Assembly (NCBI GenBank): GCA_028023455.1
Contig: JAQFVV010006313.1
Span: 1,312,992-1,376,991 of the forward strand
Direction: 5' to 3'
DNA from: Epiperipatus broadwayi
Taxonomy: Eukaryota > Onychophora > Udeonychophora > Euonychophora > Peripatidae
DNA: 64,000 bases
This document shows, piece after piece, positions 38,690-50,075 of the stretch (position 1 is the first letter of the stretch; every line of letters starts with the position of its first letter). The position numbers and the translations under genes are program-made. The notes beneath the pieces were generated by a model. It ran no database searches and was not told the DNA's origin. It worked only from the letters and a program-made list of their open reading frames with translations.

Positions 38690-38823
38690 ATGGTGTGTAC
38701 TTTTTTTTAAGTGTCATAGCATCGGCCGGGATGCGAACCTGCAACCCAGGCAACTGCCTGCAAGTGCAAGGCAGTCATGCAGACCTCTCAACCACCAATG
38801 CAAGACTATGGTGTGTACTTTTT
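38690..38823 (-). mobile_element. tRNA-derived SINE-like insertion with perfect target-site duplication
   Basis: The element reads on minus as AGTCTTGCATTGGTGG...CCGATGCTATGACACTT followed by an A run. The 15-base word ATGGTGTGTACTTTT occurs on both sides (from 38690 and from 38808), a perfect duplication as expected for LINE-mediated retrotransposition. The tRNA-like core is 38719-38801 (83 nt). Its 5' GCATTGG pairs over 7 bp with its 3' CCGATGC, and a B-box-like GGTTCGCATCC is present. A 12-bp tail-side extension (TATGACACTT) recurs in the copy at 39661-39760. Confidence 0.75.
38719..38801 (-). repeat. tRNA-like core of the SINE, copy 1
   Basis: The acceptor-like stem is GCATTGG/CCGATGC. 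A D-arm-like GGTTGAGAGGTC resembles the A box. A long middle hairpin, CTGCC...GGCAG, replaces the normal anticodon arm, and the T-arm carries GGTTCGCATCC. The length of 83 nt with extra bases between anticodon and T arms suggests a class II (Ser/Leu-like) ancestor. The middle loop does not give a clean 7-base anticodon loop, so I do not call a functional tRNA or assign an isotype. Confidence 0.55.
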
Positions 38824-39660
38824 AAGATTGATTTTTGGTTGACATTCATATTTTTTGTATTGTTAGAAATTAATATTCCATGTCATGTTTTATGTTTTTA
38901 TGTGAAATTCATGTTTTTAATGTTGTTAGAAATTAATATTTTTATTATTGATAGATTTATTCCAATGCAATTTCTTTAATGAATTAGTCAGATGCTACAC
39001 TTTATCACATATGCATTCAGCCTCCTAATAACTTTGTAAATCTTGTAAAAATATCATGTACACATGGTCTGTTTTGATAAAATCCAAGTGTACATGTTAT
39101 TTTGATCAGATCAAAAGATTAGAAAGTTGTCAGCAGATTGATATGAATGTGAAAAGGTGCAGAAGATCTAATACATGTTGCAGGTCTAATATGTAAGTAC
39201 CAAAAATTTCTGCTATACAATTTTAATCCACCAATTATTTAGACCATCTTTTCATGTTTAAACTTCTGGCAAACAGAAAATTGCACATTTCCTTTCAATC
39301 AACAAATCAATAATAATATCACTGCTAGTAAACGAGTGGTAAACTGTCACAATTTTTTTTTAATGAAATCAAGTTAATATTTAAAAGTTCTCTTAAAAGA
39401 ATCTACGCTTACTAACATGAAAAATCCTGTAAAGTCAAATTAATAATTGTTCGTGAGTTTAGTTTCTTTTAAAGATTTAACATAGATCATACAAAACTAT
39501 GATCTATTTAACAGTCTGTATTTATAAGTATTCACGTAATATATTAAATAATATATGATAAATATGGTACTATTTTTAACGGAGTAGAGTGCAAAACTAT
39601 ACGTATTTAAAAAGCTAATTAGATTTGAAACCAATATCCAGGTTTTTTTTTTAAGAAAAA
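38824..39660. other. AT-rich intergenic sequence
   Basis: Contains a local duplication of TGTTAGAAATTAATATT (near 38861 and 38923). No gene signal. Confidence 0.45.
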
Positions 39661-39768
39661 AGTCTTGCATTGGTGGTCGAGAGGTCAGCGCGATCCCTTG
39701 CAGTTGCAGGCAGTTGCCCGGGTTGCGGGTTCACGTCCCGGCCGATGCTATGACACTTAAAAAAAAGA
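39661..39768 (+). repeat. tRNA-derived SINE-like element, copy 2
   Basis: The tRNA-like core at 39667-39748 (82 nt) starts GCATTGG and ends CCGATGC, pairing over 7 bp with one G-T. A D-stem GTCG/CGAT can form around an 11-base loop. The T-arm has CGGGTTCACGTCCCG. The core is followed by TATGACACTT and an A run, exactly as in the copy at 38690-38823 but in opposite orientation. Neighbouring A/T runs hide any target duplication. Confidence 0.65.
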
Positions 39769-41410
39769 TTTTAATGATTTTACTTTATTGTTACATCTAT
39801 ATAATATAAAAATAAACTGTTTCATAACGAAAGAAAAAATATTTTTCAATAACATGGGCACGTTTAACCGTGGAAGCAATTCTACAATTGACTAAATACA
39901 AATTAATGAAATCATATTATCATTCTATCTTCACATAAATAACAATTCGATATTCATTTATCACTACGTAATCTAGGGCCATGAATTGGCTACCTGAGTA
40001 GATAAATTAATTCCGAATCCCTAGTTTTGTCAAGTTTACGATGATGAAATTTTTCTAATAAATAAATGCTGAATTATTCCCATCATTTAATATAATTATT
40101 ATTTTTTTTTTTAGAAAACATCAAACTTTTTTATACTTTTTTGAATACATTTAACTGCTAATAAAAACACACAGACTTATATATATATATATATAGTAAG
40201 TATTTGTTTTGGTATTTTATATTATTAACAATAATGACAGGCTGTTAAGATATATATCAATGTAGTTATATAGTAATCTGTGGGTACTATTAAAAGTTGA
40301 ATATATTTGAAAATGGATTAATAATATTTAACTTTTTTTAAAAACATAATTATACTGGATAGTAGAAATATATATATTTATTTATTAATCAAGTCAATTA
40401 TTTGCATCATAATTTTAGTGAATATTCAAATTTATTTATTCAATTTTAAATCCTGCTAACTACTAAAAAAAGCGCATTAAAAATAAATCATTTGAAACGT
40501 TTTCTCTAGAAAGTTATCATTGTGATGTTAAACTTATTTTCTTGACACTATTATCCAATTAGTTCTTTCTCCCCTGATGTTTTTTTCTGCTAGTAAGTTT
40601 AAACTAAACTATGTTTCTTTTACACATCGATTTCGATGAACTATAACGCAATTAGTGGGAAAGGTTTAAACAATCCACAGAGATAAAACACTATCACTTA
40701 ATTTATAACACTTAAGGTTAGACTGAGAATTCTAAAAAAATAATATAATTGTTTCTTCTATTTACTCTTACACACATATATATTAACGGACATTTTATTT
40801 GTATATATATATATATTGTAAAAAGCTTCGATCTTTTAAAAATATTAATATTAATCAACGATAATTTGATGAGATACGATCTAATTTTAATTCTTAGAAA
40901 TTGTCAAGCTAGGCTTTATCACTTTTATTCTACTTTAACTCCGGCTTAGTACTGAAATGATAATCTATAACAAAGTTTTTTTTTTTATCAGTACATTATT
41001 CACTTCAAATCTACTATGTCACAATTATCTAGCACACACAGAAATCAAAAATATCTTTTCTTACTACCCATGCAATTTGTAAACAACCCCCATTTCACTT
41101 ATCAGATGAGTTAAAGATATCAAATAACAGAATCTCTGCGTTCATTTTGGGAGATTATCATTTTTACTTTGACTATTCTCTTTCAAGTTAGTAAATGATT
41201 TACTATTATTTTAAATACTTAGTGGAAAAACGAATAATGATCTCCAGACATATTTTTATGTTTTGTTTTTGATTTTTATTAGTTTAACTTCCAGTTCCAT
41301 ATTATTGCAATCATTTATGGTCAGGTGACTAAAGTGTCAAACACCTGAATTTCCATTCCTATGTAAGAAAACTCTTTTACAGCATACATATATTATTATA
41401 CATCCTTTTA
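39769..41410. other. AT-rich intergenic sequence
   Basis: Small TA tracts at about 40178-40194 and 40804-40816. No gene recognised. The open frame at 40749-40949 is a by-product of a TA tract. Confidence 0.45.
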
Positions 41411-41490
41411 ACATATGGTGGTCGAGAGGTCAGCTTATCTGCTTTACAAGCAGTTGTCCTGGGTTAGCGGGTTTGCTTCCCGGCCGATGT
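41411..41490 (+). repeat. tRNA-derived SINE-like element, copy 3 (diverged)
   Basis: Shares GGTGGTCGAGAGGTCAGC at its start and TTCCCGGCCGATGT at its end with the other two copies, about 80 nt in all. Its middle arm, CTGCTTTACAAGCAG, is a cleaner 4-5 bp stem with a short loop than in copies 1 and 2. Lacks the TATGACACTT extension, so it is an older copy or a different subfamily. Confidence 0.6.
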
Positions 41491-42269
41491 GATGCCACAT
41501 GGAGGAAAAAAATCTTAAATTTGGAGGTAATAGTGTTACACATGTAAGAGAATGTTTACAGAACTTAAATCTCTTTTTTTTTTTTTAAAAAAAAAGTTTA
41601 TTTTTTGGAAATCATTTTGACTCATGCCTGGAAACCAAGAGCAGAATTTTATTTTGTTCTTACTAAGATTTAATAAAAGTGTTAAAATTTAAAACTTAAG
41701 ACTAAATGTTGAAAACAAGTACGGCCTGTGCAGGGAGGGAGGGGAGAAAGATTTGCTATAAAAAAAACAGTTTTCATCACTAAAACACACACTCTCTAAT
41801 ATTAAGAATGTATTGCAGCCAGAGACTATCCCCAAATTTACAATGAGAAGGTTAGAAGTCCTATTGTTGCCTTCTTCCTTGTGGAAAAAACAGTCTATGA
41901 AATGGAAGGAATCAAAAACAGCAGCCTACCAAGTGTCCACAAAGAATGAAGCAACCCTGCAGTGAATGTTCACACCTATGTCAAGCAAGCCCCTCAGCAA
42001 GAAGGTGATCATTAATTAAATTTTACAGATCTCTTCAATTATATCTTAATAAACCACTCTAATAATCTTATAAGCTAGCTATAGTATAAATGTGCACAAA
42101 CTGTTAAACCAAAATTTACTCTTCTGTAATAAATTCATACTTATTGATTTAAATCTCTTAATGTCATCTTATTTAATAATAATATATTGTAAGATCTTGC
42201 CTAATTAAAAGTTTAATAATAACATTCTTTGTTATATGACAAAGTATCCTCAGTTATTGTTCTTAATCT
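41491..42269. other. Intergenic sequence with a GC-richer patch
   Basis: The patch at about 41720-42010 is richer in G and C than its surroundings and may be a fragment of an unidentified repeat or gene. I see no domain or splice structure in it. Confidence 0.35.
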
Positions 42270-42520
42270 ATTCAATCCACTGATATGCCTTCCTTTCTTA
42301 GTATATATTAATTATGCTATCCCATTCTTCAGAGTGGAGATTTCTAATATTATAACAGTAGAGAGACAATTAGATGCTCTCATACAATCTTATATTACTC
42401 TTGACCAGACATACTAATCTCCATTCTGGAAACCTATTTTATATGTTAACCAAGTTACTAACTATGTTGGCTTAATATTATTAGGTTTGTATGTATTAAT
42501 ATTTAGTTAAATAGATATAA
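42270..42520 (+). repeat. Dispersed repeat, copy 2 (pair with 615-905)
   Basis: Aligns with 615-905 through the blocks CTTAATCTAT, TTCAGAGTGGAG, TTAGATGCTCTCA, CCTATTTTATATGT and GGCTTAATA. The open frame across it (42229-42417) is not shared and is not a gene. Confidence 0.45.
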
Positions 42521-44028
42521 GGATGATATTAGAAACATATTATAAGTAAATTATTAAGTCCAAGATATGCTTTAATCTTTTTTAAGATCCACTGAGCTAA
42601 TATATCTATTATTATTCCCTTCAAAAATAAACTAAATCTGTTTAAATAAAGCTACATTTTAAGAATAACATAATATAATGCATATACATAAATATTTCAT
42701 TTACACTTATATGTAAGATGTATTGAATGTAATATATTTTAAATAAAATATTATTGCTGTTTAGTTTTATTTTTAGCATTGAAACAAACTACAATTTTAA
42801 TACTTAACATAAAGTAAAATTAAGTAACTATGATAACTATAACCATACAATTGGATATGACAATAATATTGGCATTAACAAGGATTTTCAAACATTTCAT
42901 CATCAATTTTCCATTGATATGGATGGCTAAAGAGTTGAGAGGTAGAGAAGATTGAAGCCTATCCATTAAAGTTTGAAGATTTGTTATCTTAATATAAACT
43001 GAGCACTGATTTTATATCTGTGTGGGAAATGATGATCTGGACCAAATGATCAGTGTTGGTTCAGCAAAAAATACATATATTGAGGATAAATTATGTTTTT
43101 CATATGTATGTGGTAGTGTGTATCAATTGTATAAGAGGGAGTGGATAGCTGTGGGAAACTTGAAAGTCTGAGTTCAAGTCATTTCTAAATTAAACCAATA
43201 CTTTATATAACATCTTAATAAGCTGATTCAATGGTAAGGACTTTTATTTTATAATTAATCTTATTTTCTTTCAGCTAAATATTTTTTTATTGTCGAATAC
43301 AGATCGCCAACTTACATTCACAAATTCTTTCCATTTCACTGAAAAAAAAAAAGAAAAACTTCTTCAGCCATTTAATTAAAGTTCCATTTTTATTAGCTTC
43401 TTCTAAAAAAAAGTTTTTTCAAAGAAAACAAAGAGCTGCCATTTCAAAATCTTATAGAAATCTATTTCTACTTAACTTACTAAAATTAATCCTCAAAAAA
43501 TATATATATATAGCAATAAAATTTTCTAAACATAACGAAATAAAATTACAAATGCTAACAAATAACAAAGTAAAAGAACTTGAATAAAAGCTACCTGCAA
43601 ATACACATATTAATGTTTACATTTATACAAACCTTTTTTTTTTTTTTGTAAAATAAGCAAAATAAAATAACATATGTTATTTAATTCATGATAAAAGCAC
43701 AGGTCTTGGATCTTTAGAATTATAAACCCCTTTATACTTGCTAGAGTTTTAACCACATAAGTATTCATTATCATTGTATTACGTATAAAATAATATGAAC
43801 ACCTTATATAAACTATTTCTAATACAATAATTAAGTTTTAACATTACTAAAGACTTTTAAGAAAATCAGTGATAACATTACACTGTTCTTTATAATTTTT
43901 TTTTGAATATATTTGATTTCAAAATACTAAAGAAATATAGTTCCCTGATAAGAAATAAAACTACGATCATAATGTCCACTATAAACTAAATATTTATTAT
44001 AACATTTATAGGCATGTGCACAAATTAA
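42521..44028. other. AT-rich intergenic sequence, one short repeat
   Basis: 43118-43190 carries a weak copy of the B-box-bearing repeat (ACTTGAAAGTCTGAGTTCAA). Otherwise no supported feature. Confidence 0.4.
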
Positions 44029-44319
44029 TTATAACCTTTTAAGAATTAAAATATCTAAGTTATTATAACCTGGACTGAATTTTTTCCCTGCATTTTGTTT
44101 TTCCGGTATATTCAAGCAATTATATTGTTTGATATAATATTTTAGATTCATAGCAAATGTATAAGATCTAGGAATATTGGAAAGTATTGGATACAATGCA
44201 ATTTTACTATCATTTTTGTCCATCAAAATAAATTTGTGATATTTTTCTTTGCACAAACTGATTTCACACATGACCATGTTTTTTACATAACTCATAAAAA
44301 ACTTCAGGAAGTTCCTTCT
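44029..44319 (-). other. Candidate terminal exon, unknown protein
   Basis: On minus, an acceptor-like TGTTGTTTTTAG (ending at 44320) leads straight into a 96-codon frame: RRNFLKFFMSYVKNMVMCEI, later SKIALYPILSNIPRSYTFAM and a KKFSPGYNNLD stretch before the stop. Amino-acid use (Tyr, Asn, Pro, Cys, Met mixed) is less like translated AT noise than most frames in the window. A second open segment on the same strand lies 190 bases upstream (44514-44876). No family recognised. It could be a host gene's last exon, a fragment of an unknown transposon, or chance. Confidence 0.25.
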
Positions 44320-44513
44320 CTAAAAACAACACAGAAATAACTGTCTTAGATAGGCTACTTATTTAATGCCTATATGTATTTCATTAGGTGATAAAAAGTC
44401 TAAATATACTTGACTATTTCTAGCACACCTTGTAATTGAATAATTTTCTAAAAGAAAAATAATCATTGTTTTGAAATATTATTTCTACATTCCATATTAT
44501 AAAGTAAGAGTAG

Positions 44514-44876
44514 TTAATTTAGTTCACAATTCCAATGTACAAAATTATTTGTAAACCTTATTTTTAAATGATTAAAATATAATGTATTCCCACTTGTTTC
44601 ATAATGCTGTATTTTATAAATTAATTCTAGATGTTCAGTCATGTTAAAATTTTCCCTAATCTCTAATGGCAAAAAATTTGTATGTACATTATCAAAATAT
44701 CTGTATCCACGATTATGCATTTCATAACAGCAAAAACATTTAGGTTTTAGAAATTTCATCTTCAGAGAGAAATATTGATATTTATCATCACTATCTAAGT
44801 TAATTTTATCTTTATCATCTAAGCTTATAACAAAAATTTCTTCCAAACAAATGTTATCATTTAAAATAAGTCTTTC
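44514..44876 (-). other. Candidate exon or coding relic, unknown protein
   Basis: A 120-codon frame on minus. It has an acidic start (ISLDDKDKINLDSDDKYQYF), a Cys-rich KPKCFCCYEMH segment, and a C-terminal part (LELIYKIQHYETSGNTLYF). There is no good ATG; the frame opens after a TGA, and an AG just before it could be an acceptor. A phase-compatible GT (TTT|GTACAT, near 44533) could join it to the frame at 44319-44029, but the donor is weak. No domain recognised. Confidence 0.25.
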
Positions 44877-44909
44877 TCAATTTTCAAAAATCATTTTTGC
44901 ATATTCACT

Positions 44910-44980
44910 ACTCAGGTGGGTCAGCAATATAAGATGGCATGGGGAGTTGAGGGTCATGTGAAAGTCTGAGTTCAAACTAT
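44910..44980 (+). repeat. Short interspersed repeat with B-box-like word, copy 2
   Basis: GGTCAGCAATATAAGATGGC begins the region of similarity with the minus-strand copy at 3471-3533; GTTGAGGGTCATGTGAAAGT and the following CTGAGTTCAAA are identical. See copy 1 for interpretation. Confidence 0.45.
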
Positions 44981-46375
44981 TTATATATTACATTATATAT
45001 GCAGGTATGTGTAAACCTGTACAGCATATTAAGTTACATACTCATTGCTGTTTTTACATGCCTGCTGATATAAATATTCTTTATTATCTTTACTAAATTA
45101 TTAATAATTGAAAAGCCTTTACCTTCAGAATAATCATTTTTCATATCCCCTGCCTTTTATTTTGTGGCCACTACTTTTGGCATCATCTATTTTTTGTATT
45201 TCTCATTTATTTCTATCATATTCTTAATGATTCTATCATTTCAATATAGATTTATCTAACATAACTATAGCTATCCTTAACACAATCTACATATTTTCTC
45301 CAAATATCAGATAATGCTTCATCCCATTTACCACCTGACATTGCAACTACATTAATTAAAATATTTACTGGTAACTATATTAACTTCCAACTTATATCAA
45401 TATATAATAAAAATATCTAATATATTGTAAATTATCTTTAATATTTATAACAAAGCTCCTATCACAACTTCAGAGCTATTTACTTCACACATATAAAAAT
45501 ATTTGATTTAATTGTTATTTGTTTAATAAAAAGTATACAATAGCCTTTAGTGTTACTTTTATTTTAAATTAAATCATTATTTATTCCTAATAAAATAATA
45601 CACAAAGTTTATTATTAGATGTACATATAACTGTCAAAAATTTTATAAAATGACATTCAATTATTAACTTCATCAAAAATTACCATTAAATGTTTATTAA
45701 GGCCCATGTTGTGTGCCTAATAGAGGACATGTGTATGTAGAACACAAATATTAATACAGGAGACAGGTAAAGAGTATATTTTATTACATTGAAACTGTAT
45801 TCAATTTCATTAATGCATATACTAATCTTAATTTGAATTTAGCCTAAAAAATAACAATATATATTTTTCAAAAGAAATATATTTATCATGTAATGTGTTG
45901 TGTAAATATTTCATAAGTGTATATAAAGTCTTCTATAAAATTATCTGAATATTTATTAAATCTTCTATGTAAATATTATATTACCTTGTTAAATATATAT
46001 GAATGCTTTATGTGTGCAATGATGAAGTCAGTTGGGTACTTCCTTTTAGCAAATGTATCATCCCTTTCAATATAATATTTACAAATGAACAATGTCTCAG
46101 GGTTCAAATATGCATGAAGCTGATAAGCCAATGTATTATTTATTGAATATTAATAATATATTAAATATTAACTGAAAAAAAAAAGTCAGCTTTAAATAAA
46201 ATGACTTTATTTCTAGACAAAAATATACATACAGGTAAAGTAAAGACAAATATATAAATAAATAGTCTCAATTTTTTTTGGCTACAAAATAAAAGTAATT
46301 TAAATGTTTTTCTTATAATATAACCTTAAAAATATGTATAATTATGTGTATAAACATGTATAAATATAATATAGA
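44981..46375. other. AT-rich intergenic sequence
   Basis: No supported feature. Confidence 0.45.
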
Positions 46376-46650
46376 ATGGATATGAGGAGATATCCATTAA
46401 ATAGAGATAAACTTTAACTTTAAAAGTTAATGAGAAATTATTAACCACTACTAATTAACAATACCTGAGACTAGGCAACATTTTTTTTCATAAACCTATA
46501 ATAGTTTTTTGCTGGGGTTAACAAAAAAGCTATTTTAGATTTATGAAAATATCTTGCTTAGCCTCAGGAGTTGTAAATTAATAGTAATTGGTAATTTCTC
46601 AGTAACATCTAAAGTTAAAATTTACCTCTATTTGATGGATATTATCTCAT
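46376..46650. mobile_element. Palindromic MITE-like element, about 125-bp arms
   Basis: The left arm (GAGATATCCATTAAATAGAG ... GAGAAATTA ... CCTGAGRCTARGCAA ... TTTTCATAAA) recurs as its reverse complement on the right, with moderate divergence. The centre TTTTTTGCTGGGGTTAACAAAAAA is itself self-complementary. No protein. A further right-arm copy follows at 46867-47015, so the family is locally repeated. Confidence 0.65.
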
Positions 46651-46866
46651 CATTTCTATTCATTATTATAATAACAATCCATAAAATATTTAATTCAACA
46701 TATACAACTATCTGAAAAAGTTAAAAGTATTATTTGCAGAATGTCAAGAAAAATTCTTTCACATCTCACATCTATAAAAATAGTTTTCTGGGCTTAAATC
46801 CATCTATGAACTTGGGTTTGAATTAAAAGAGGACTCTTTTGCTTCAACAAAATACCCCAACAAAAG

Positions 46867-47014
46867 AGTTATTAGAAATTTATGAGAAAAACTTGTTTAG
46901 CTTCAGGAATTGTTAATTAGTAGTAAGTGATAATTTCTTAGTAACACCAAAAGTTATAGTTTATTTCTATTTAATGAATATTATTTCCTCATTTCTACCA
47001 TTATTATAATAACA

Positions 47015-47015
<1 letters not shown>
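46867..47015. repeat. Orphan half of the palindromic element
   Basis: Matches the right arm of 46376-46650: TATGAGAAAAACTTGTTTAG, CTTCAGGAATTGTTAATTAG, then AATTTCTTAGTAACA, and ends in the same CATTATTATAATAACAAT. A hairpin-like centre (ACTCTTTTG...CAAAAGAGT) precedes it, but the expected left arm is missing. Confidence 0.6.
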
Positions 47016-47055
<40 letters not shown>

Positions 47056-47056
47056 C
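47016..47056. repeat. (TA)n(TG)n compound microsatellite
   Basis: About 20 bases of TA pass into GTGTGTGT with interruptions. Confidence 0.9.
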
Positions 47057-47690
47057 GTGCACGTGCACTTGTGTGTGTATTTCAAGGAATCACATAAACA
47101 TATAACATGAGTCACATAAATTAACATTAGATCTAATTACTTGGTATTACATGTATGGTTAAATAGAGCCCACATATTATTTTACTTTAATTAATCCAAC
47201 AATTCTATGTGAATTTAATAACTTTTGGTTGGATTAATTAACAAACTATTAATCATTGAAAGATAAATAAATTATATGTAAATAGATAATCTTTTACATC
47301 TTGAAATTGTAAGAAAAATAATGGGTGGCATTTTCTAGATCTTCCCATTTCCATCTTTTTTTGTGAAATATATTCTAAAGATAATAATATGTAATACTAA
47401 GTACCCCCTACAACATTTGTATATAGAGGGAGGTCTGTCTTCTCACTGGATTTCCTTTTTTGAATCTGCTAAAGAAAAGGATAGCCACTAACTTATAAGC
47501 CTAAACAATTCTATATCTTAACATCAAAATGAACTTAAAAGACTGTCCTACCATAAATTAATATAACAAATTTTTATCTTAATATTAATCATCAGTATAT
47601 ATTCATGTAAAAATAATCAGTTTTCAAATTTGTCACATTCCTCCAAGGGTAATATAAATTCACACAAATAAGAAATATAAATGTAGAGTA
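47057..47690. other. AT-rich intergenic sequence
   Basis: No supported feature. Confidence 0.45.
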
Positions 47691-47699
47691 TGCAATATT

Positions 47700-49800
47700 T
47701 AAATGTACGAAAATATATATCATCTTCAACCATTAACAAACCAGTGCAGGATGAAGGTCTCTCCAAGTTCAATCATTCTTCTCTGATTTCTAGCCTATCC
47801 TAGCCATGACAACTCACACACTTCTGTATTTCTACCATCCATCTCACATGTGGTCTTATTTTAGGGCAACTACAATCTTTTAAAATCCAGTTTAAGATTT
47901 CAACTGCCAATCTATTATTATCTTTTCTAGCAACAATGTTTAGCCTAACTCCACCTTAGACTATTAATTCTTTCAATGATATCAGTTACATTTGTTTGTT
48001 CTCTTACCCATATATTTTATTTTTATCTGTGATTGTTATTCCTACCATGCATCTTTTGATACTTCTTTGAGGTGTTTGAAGTTTGTGCATTCCCCTTCTG
48101 TTAAGATCCAAGTCACAGATCCATATATAACATCTGGCAAAACATATTTATTAAAAACCTTCCTTTTCAACTACATGCAAATATTTCCTTTCAAATTATT
48201 TTTACCAAAAGTACTCCAATCAAATTTAATTCTATGATTAATTTGTTCCATTATGTTTTCATATGTATCAATAATGTGATCAATGTTATATGTAGTTGTA
48301 AATTTCTTCTGATGCATCCTTATCAATTTTTATTTTCATAATTTGAGAAAATCCATTGGACATTAATTTTTTTAATGCTAGTCCTACTCCTTTTCTTTCA
48401 TCTGACTATTCTTGCAACATTTCCTGGAGTTCAGAAACTTTTTCACAAAATCTACTACATCATCTGAAAAATCTAGATGACTTAAATAATCTGCATTTTT
48501 ATTCCTTTACCTTTTCATTTTAATTAAGAAAATACTTCTTGCAGAATGGCCATAAAAAGTTTGGAAAATATGGAGACATCCTGTCATGGAACCTTCTCAA
48601 TGTCAATTTTCCTATTATCATCATATAATCTAATTGTTTCTGTTGTATTTTATAAATATTGTTCAAAATATGACAATATTCTGGCTCTATATCTTGATGA
48701 TACAATGCTTTAATCACTGAAGAAATGCTTATAGCATCAAATGTCTTTTCATAATCTACAAATCCAAAGTGTAATGACAACTCATATTCATTGTTTTTTT
48801 TATAACGTCTATCAATACTTGAATATGACCCATTATACTAAAACCATTTTAAAATCTAATTTCTTCTTTTGGTAGGTTGAAATTCAATATTCTCTGTAGA
48901 TGAGATTTAATTATATTGATAAATTTTTGTATACAATTTATAAAGTACTGATAGGTCTGTAATATTTAATAAATTTTTATCACTTCTTTTAAATATTAAC
49001 ATTAATACTACATTCTTCCAATTATGTGGTACATTTTTATCATTCAAACATTTGGTAAATCACTTTGCCAAAAAAAAATCTACTTACTCTTCTGCTTCTT
49101 TTAAGATATTGAATATGATTTATTTATTACTTGGGAACTTTTCTCTTCTTCATAAATTTAATTGCATGTCTCACACTTTCATTTAAAATCACGGGCAATC
49201 CAGATAATATGATAGTTGTGGAGTTACATTTCCTTGTTCTTTATTACAATATAATTCTTGATAGAACTATTGTATACATTTTGTGATGACATTTCTTTTT
49301 TTAGTAATAGTTTTTTTTTTTTTTCTTATTGCGGAAATAATTTTCCTACCAATATCAAAATGTGATTTTACACTTTTGAAACTTTTATTCTCTTCTGTAG
49401 TTTTTTTATTAGTTCACAATAACACTTTTTTATATCATTATCAAGTTATTTGTGCATTATTTTACAAAATTTGAGATATTCAGTCCTTTTTAATCTATCA
49501 TTTTTATATATTTTCATAATCCTTCTTTTCTTCGTAAATTCTCTAATTTGCATAAAAATTCTACTGGTCAATTGCTGCTTTTTTTTCTACCAGCCATCTT
49601 TGTTGCAGTTTTTAAAAGCATGTTAGTTATCTTCCTATCGAGTTTGTCAAATTTGAATCATGTTCAATATGTTAATATTTGAAAACGATTTGCACGTTGT
49701 AATTTAAATTCATTAGATTATCTCTGCAGTTTAGGAATATCAACTTTGAATATATGCACATAATTTATATTCATATCTTTACCTTATTCTTGGTGACTTT
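47700..49800 (-). pseudogene. RTE-type retrotransposon: linker, RT and C-terminus (inactive)
   Basis: Read downward on minus. A charged linker (49620-49280) is followed by the RT fingers (KCLNDKNVPHNWKN, then VVLMLIFKRSDKN, about 49060-48970) and TDLSVLYKLYTKI. Palm motif A sits in the open frame 48780-48520: LHFGFVDYEKTFDAISI, matching the RTE pattern FVDYEKAFDS, followed by ALYHQDIEPEYCHILNNIYK (RTE: ALRxQGI...YIxLixxiY). The end (47980-47720) has IERINSLRWSW and later LGETFILHW, the RTE terminal signature also seen at 26150-26345. Frameshifts and stops are frequent. The YADD palm box was not recovered. The endonuclease half is absent; similarity ends near the inverted-repeat element at 49849. 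Confidence 0.72.
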
Positions 49801-49848
49801 ATTTTCATTAGACATATAATACTAATCTTTTTTTTATATAAACAAATA

Positions 49849-50075
49849 ATTACATTCAAATATCAGCCTTTCAAGCTAATTGAGCACGCGCCTTTTGAGA
49901 GTGTTAAATATATGAGAGTGCTCATATAAAAGAATTTGAGTCGTAGGAATAAGATGATCCTTTTTATTCCTGCATAAATACAATATCTTGGATTGAAGAG
50001 GAAAGTATTCATTTATTTAACACTCTCAAAAGGTGCGTGCACAATTAGATTGAAAGGCTGATATTTGAATGTAAT
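49849..50075. mobile_element. MITE-like element with 62-bp terminal inverted repeats
   Basis: ATTACATTCAAATATCAGCC at the left end is the exact reverse complement of the right end. The match continues through TTTCAAKCTAATTGWGCACG and CCTTTTGAGAGTGTTAAATA with only 3 mismatches over 62 bp. The 227-bp total, no coding, and the AT-rich core with a TGAGAGTGCTCA hairpin fit a MITE. The flanks (AAATA / ATAAT) do not give an unambiguous target duplication. Superfamily unassigned. Confidence 0.82.

Noticed and set aside
39667-39748. Functional tRNA gene
   Set aside because: The acceptor and T arms look right but the anticodon arm does not form a normal 7-base loop, and the unit recurs with a target duplication, which indicates a SINE.
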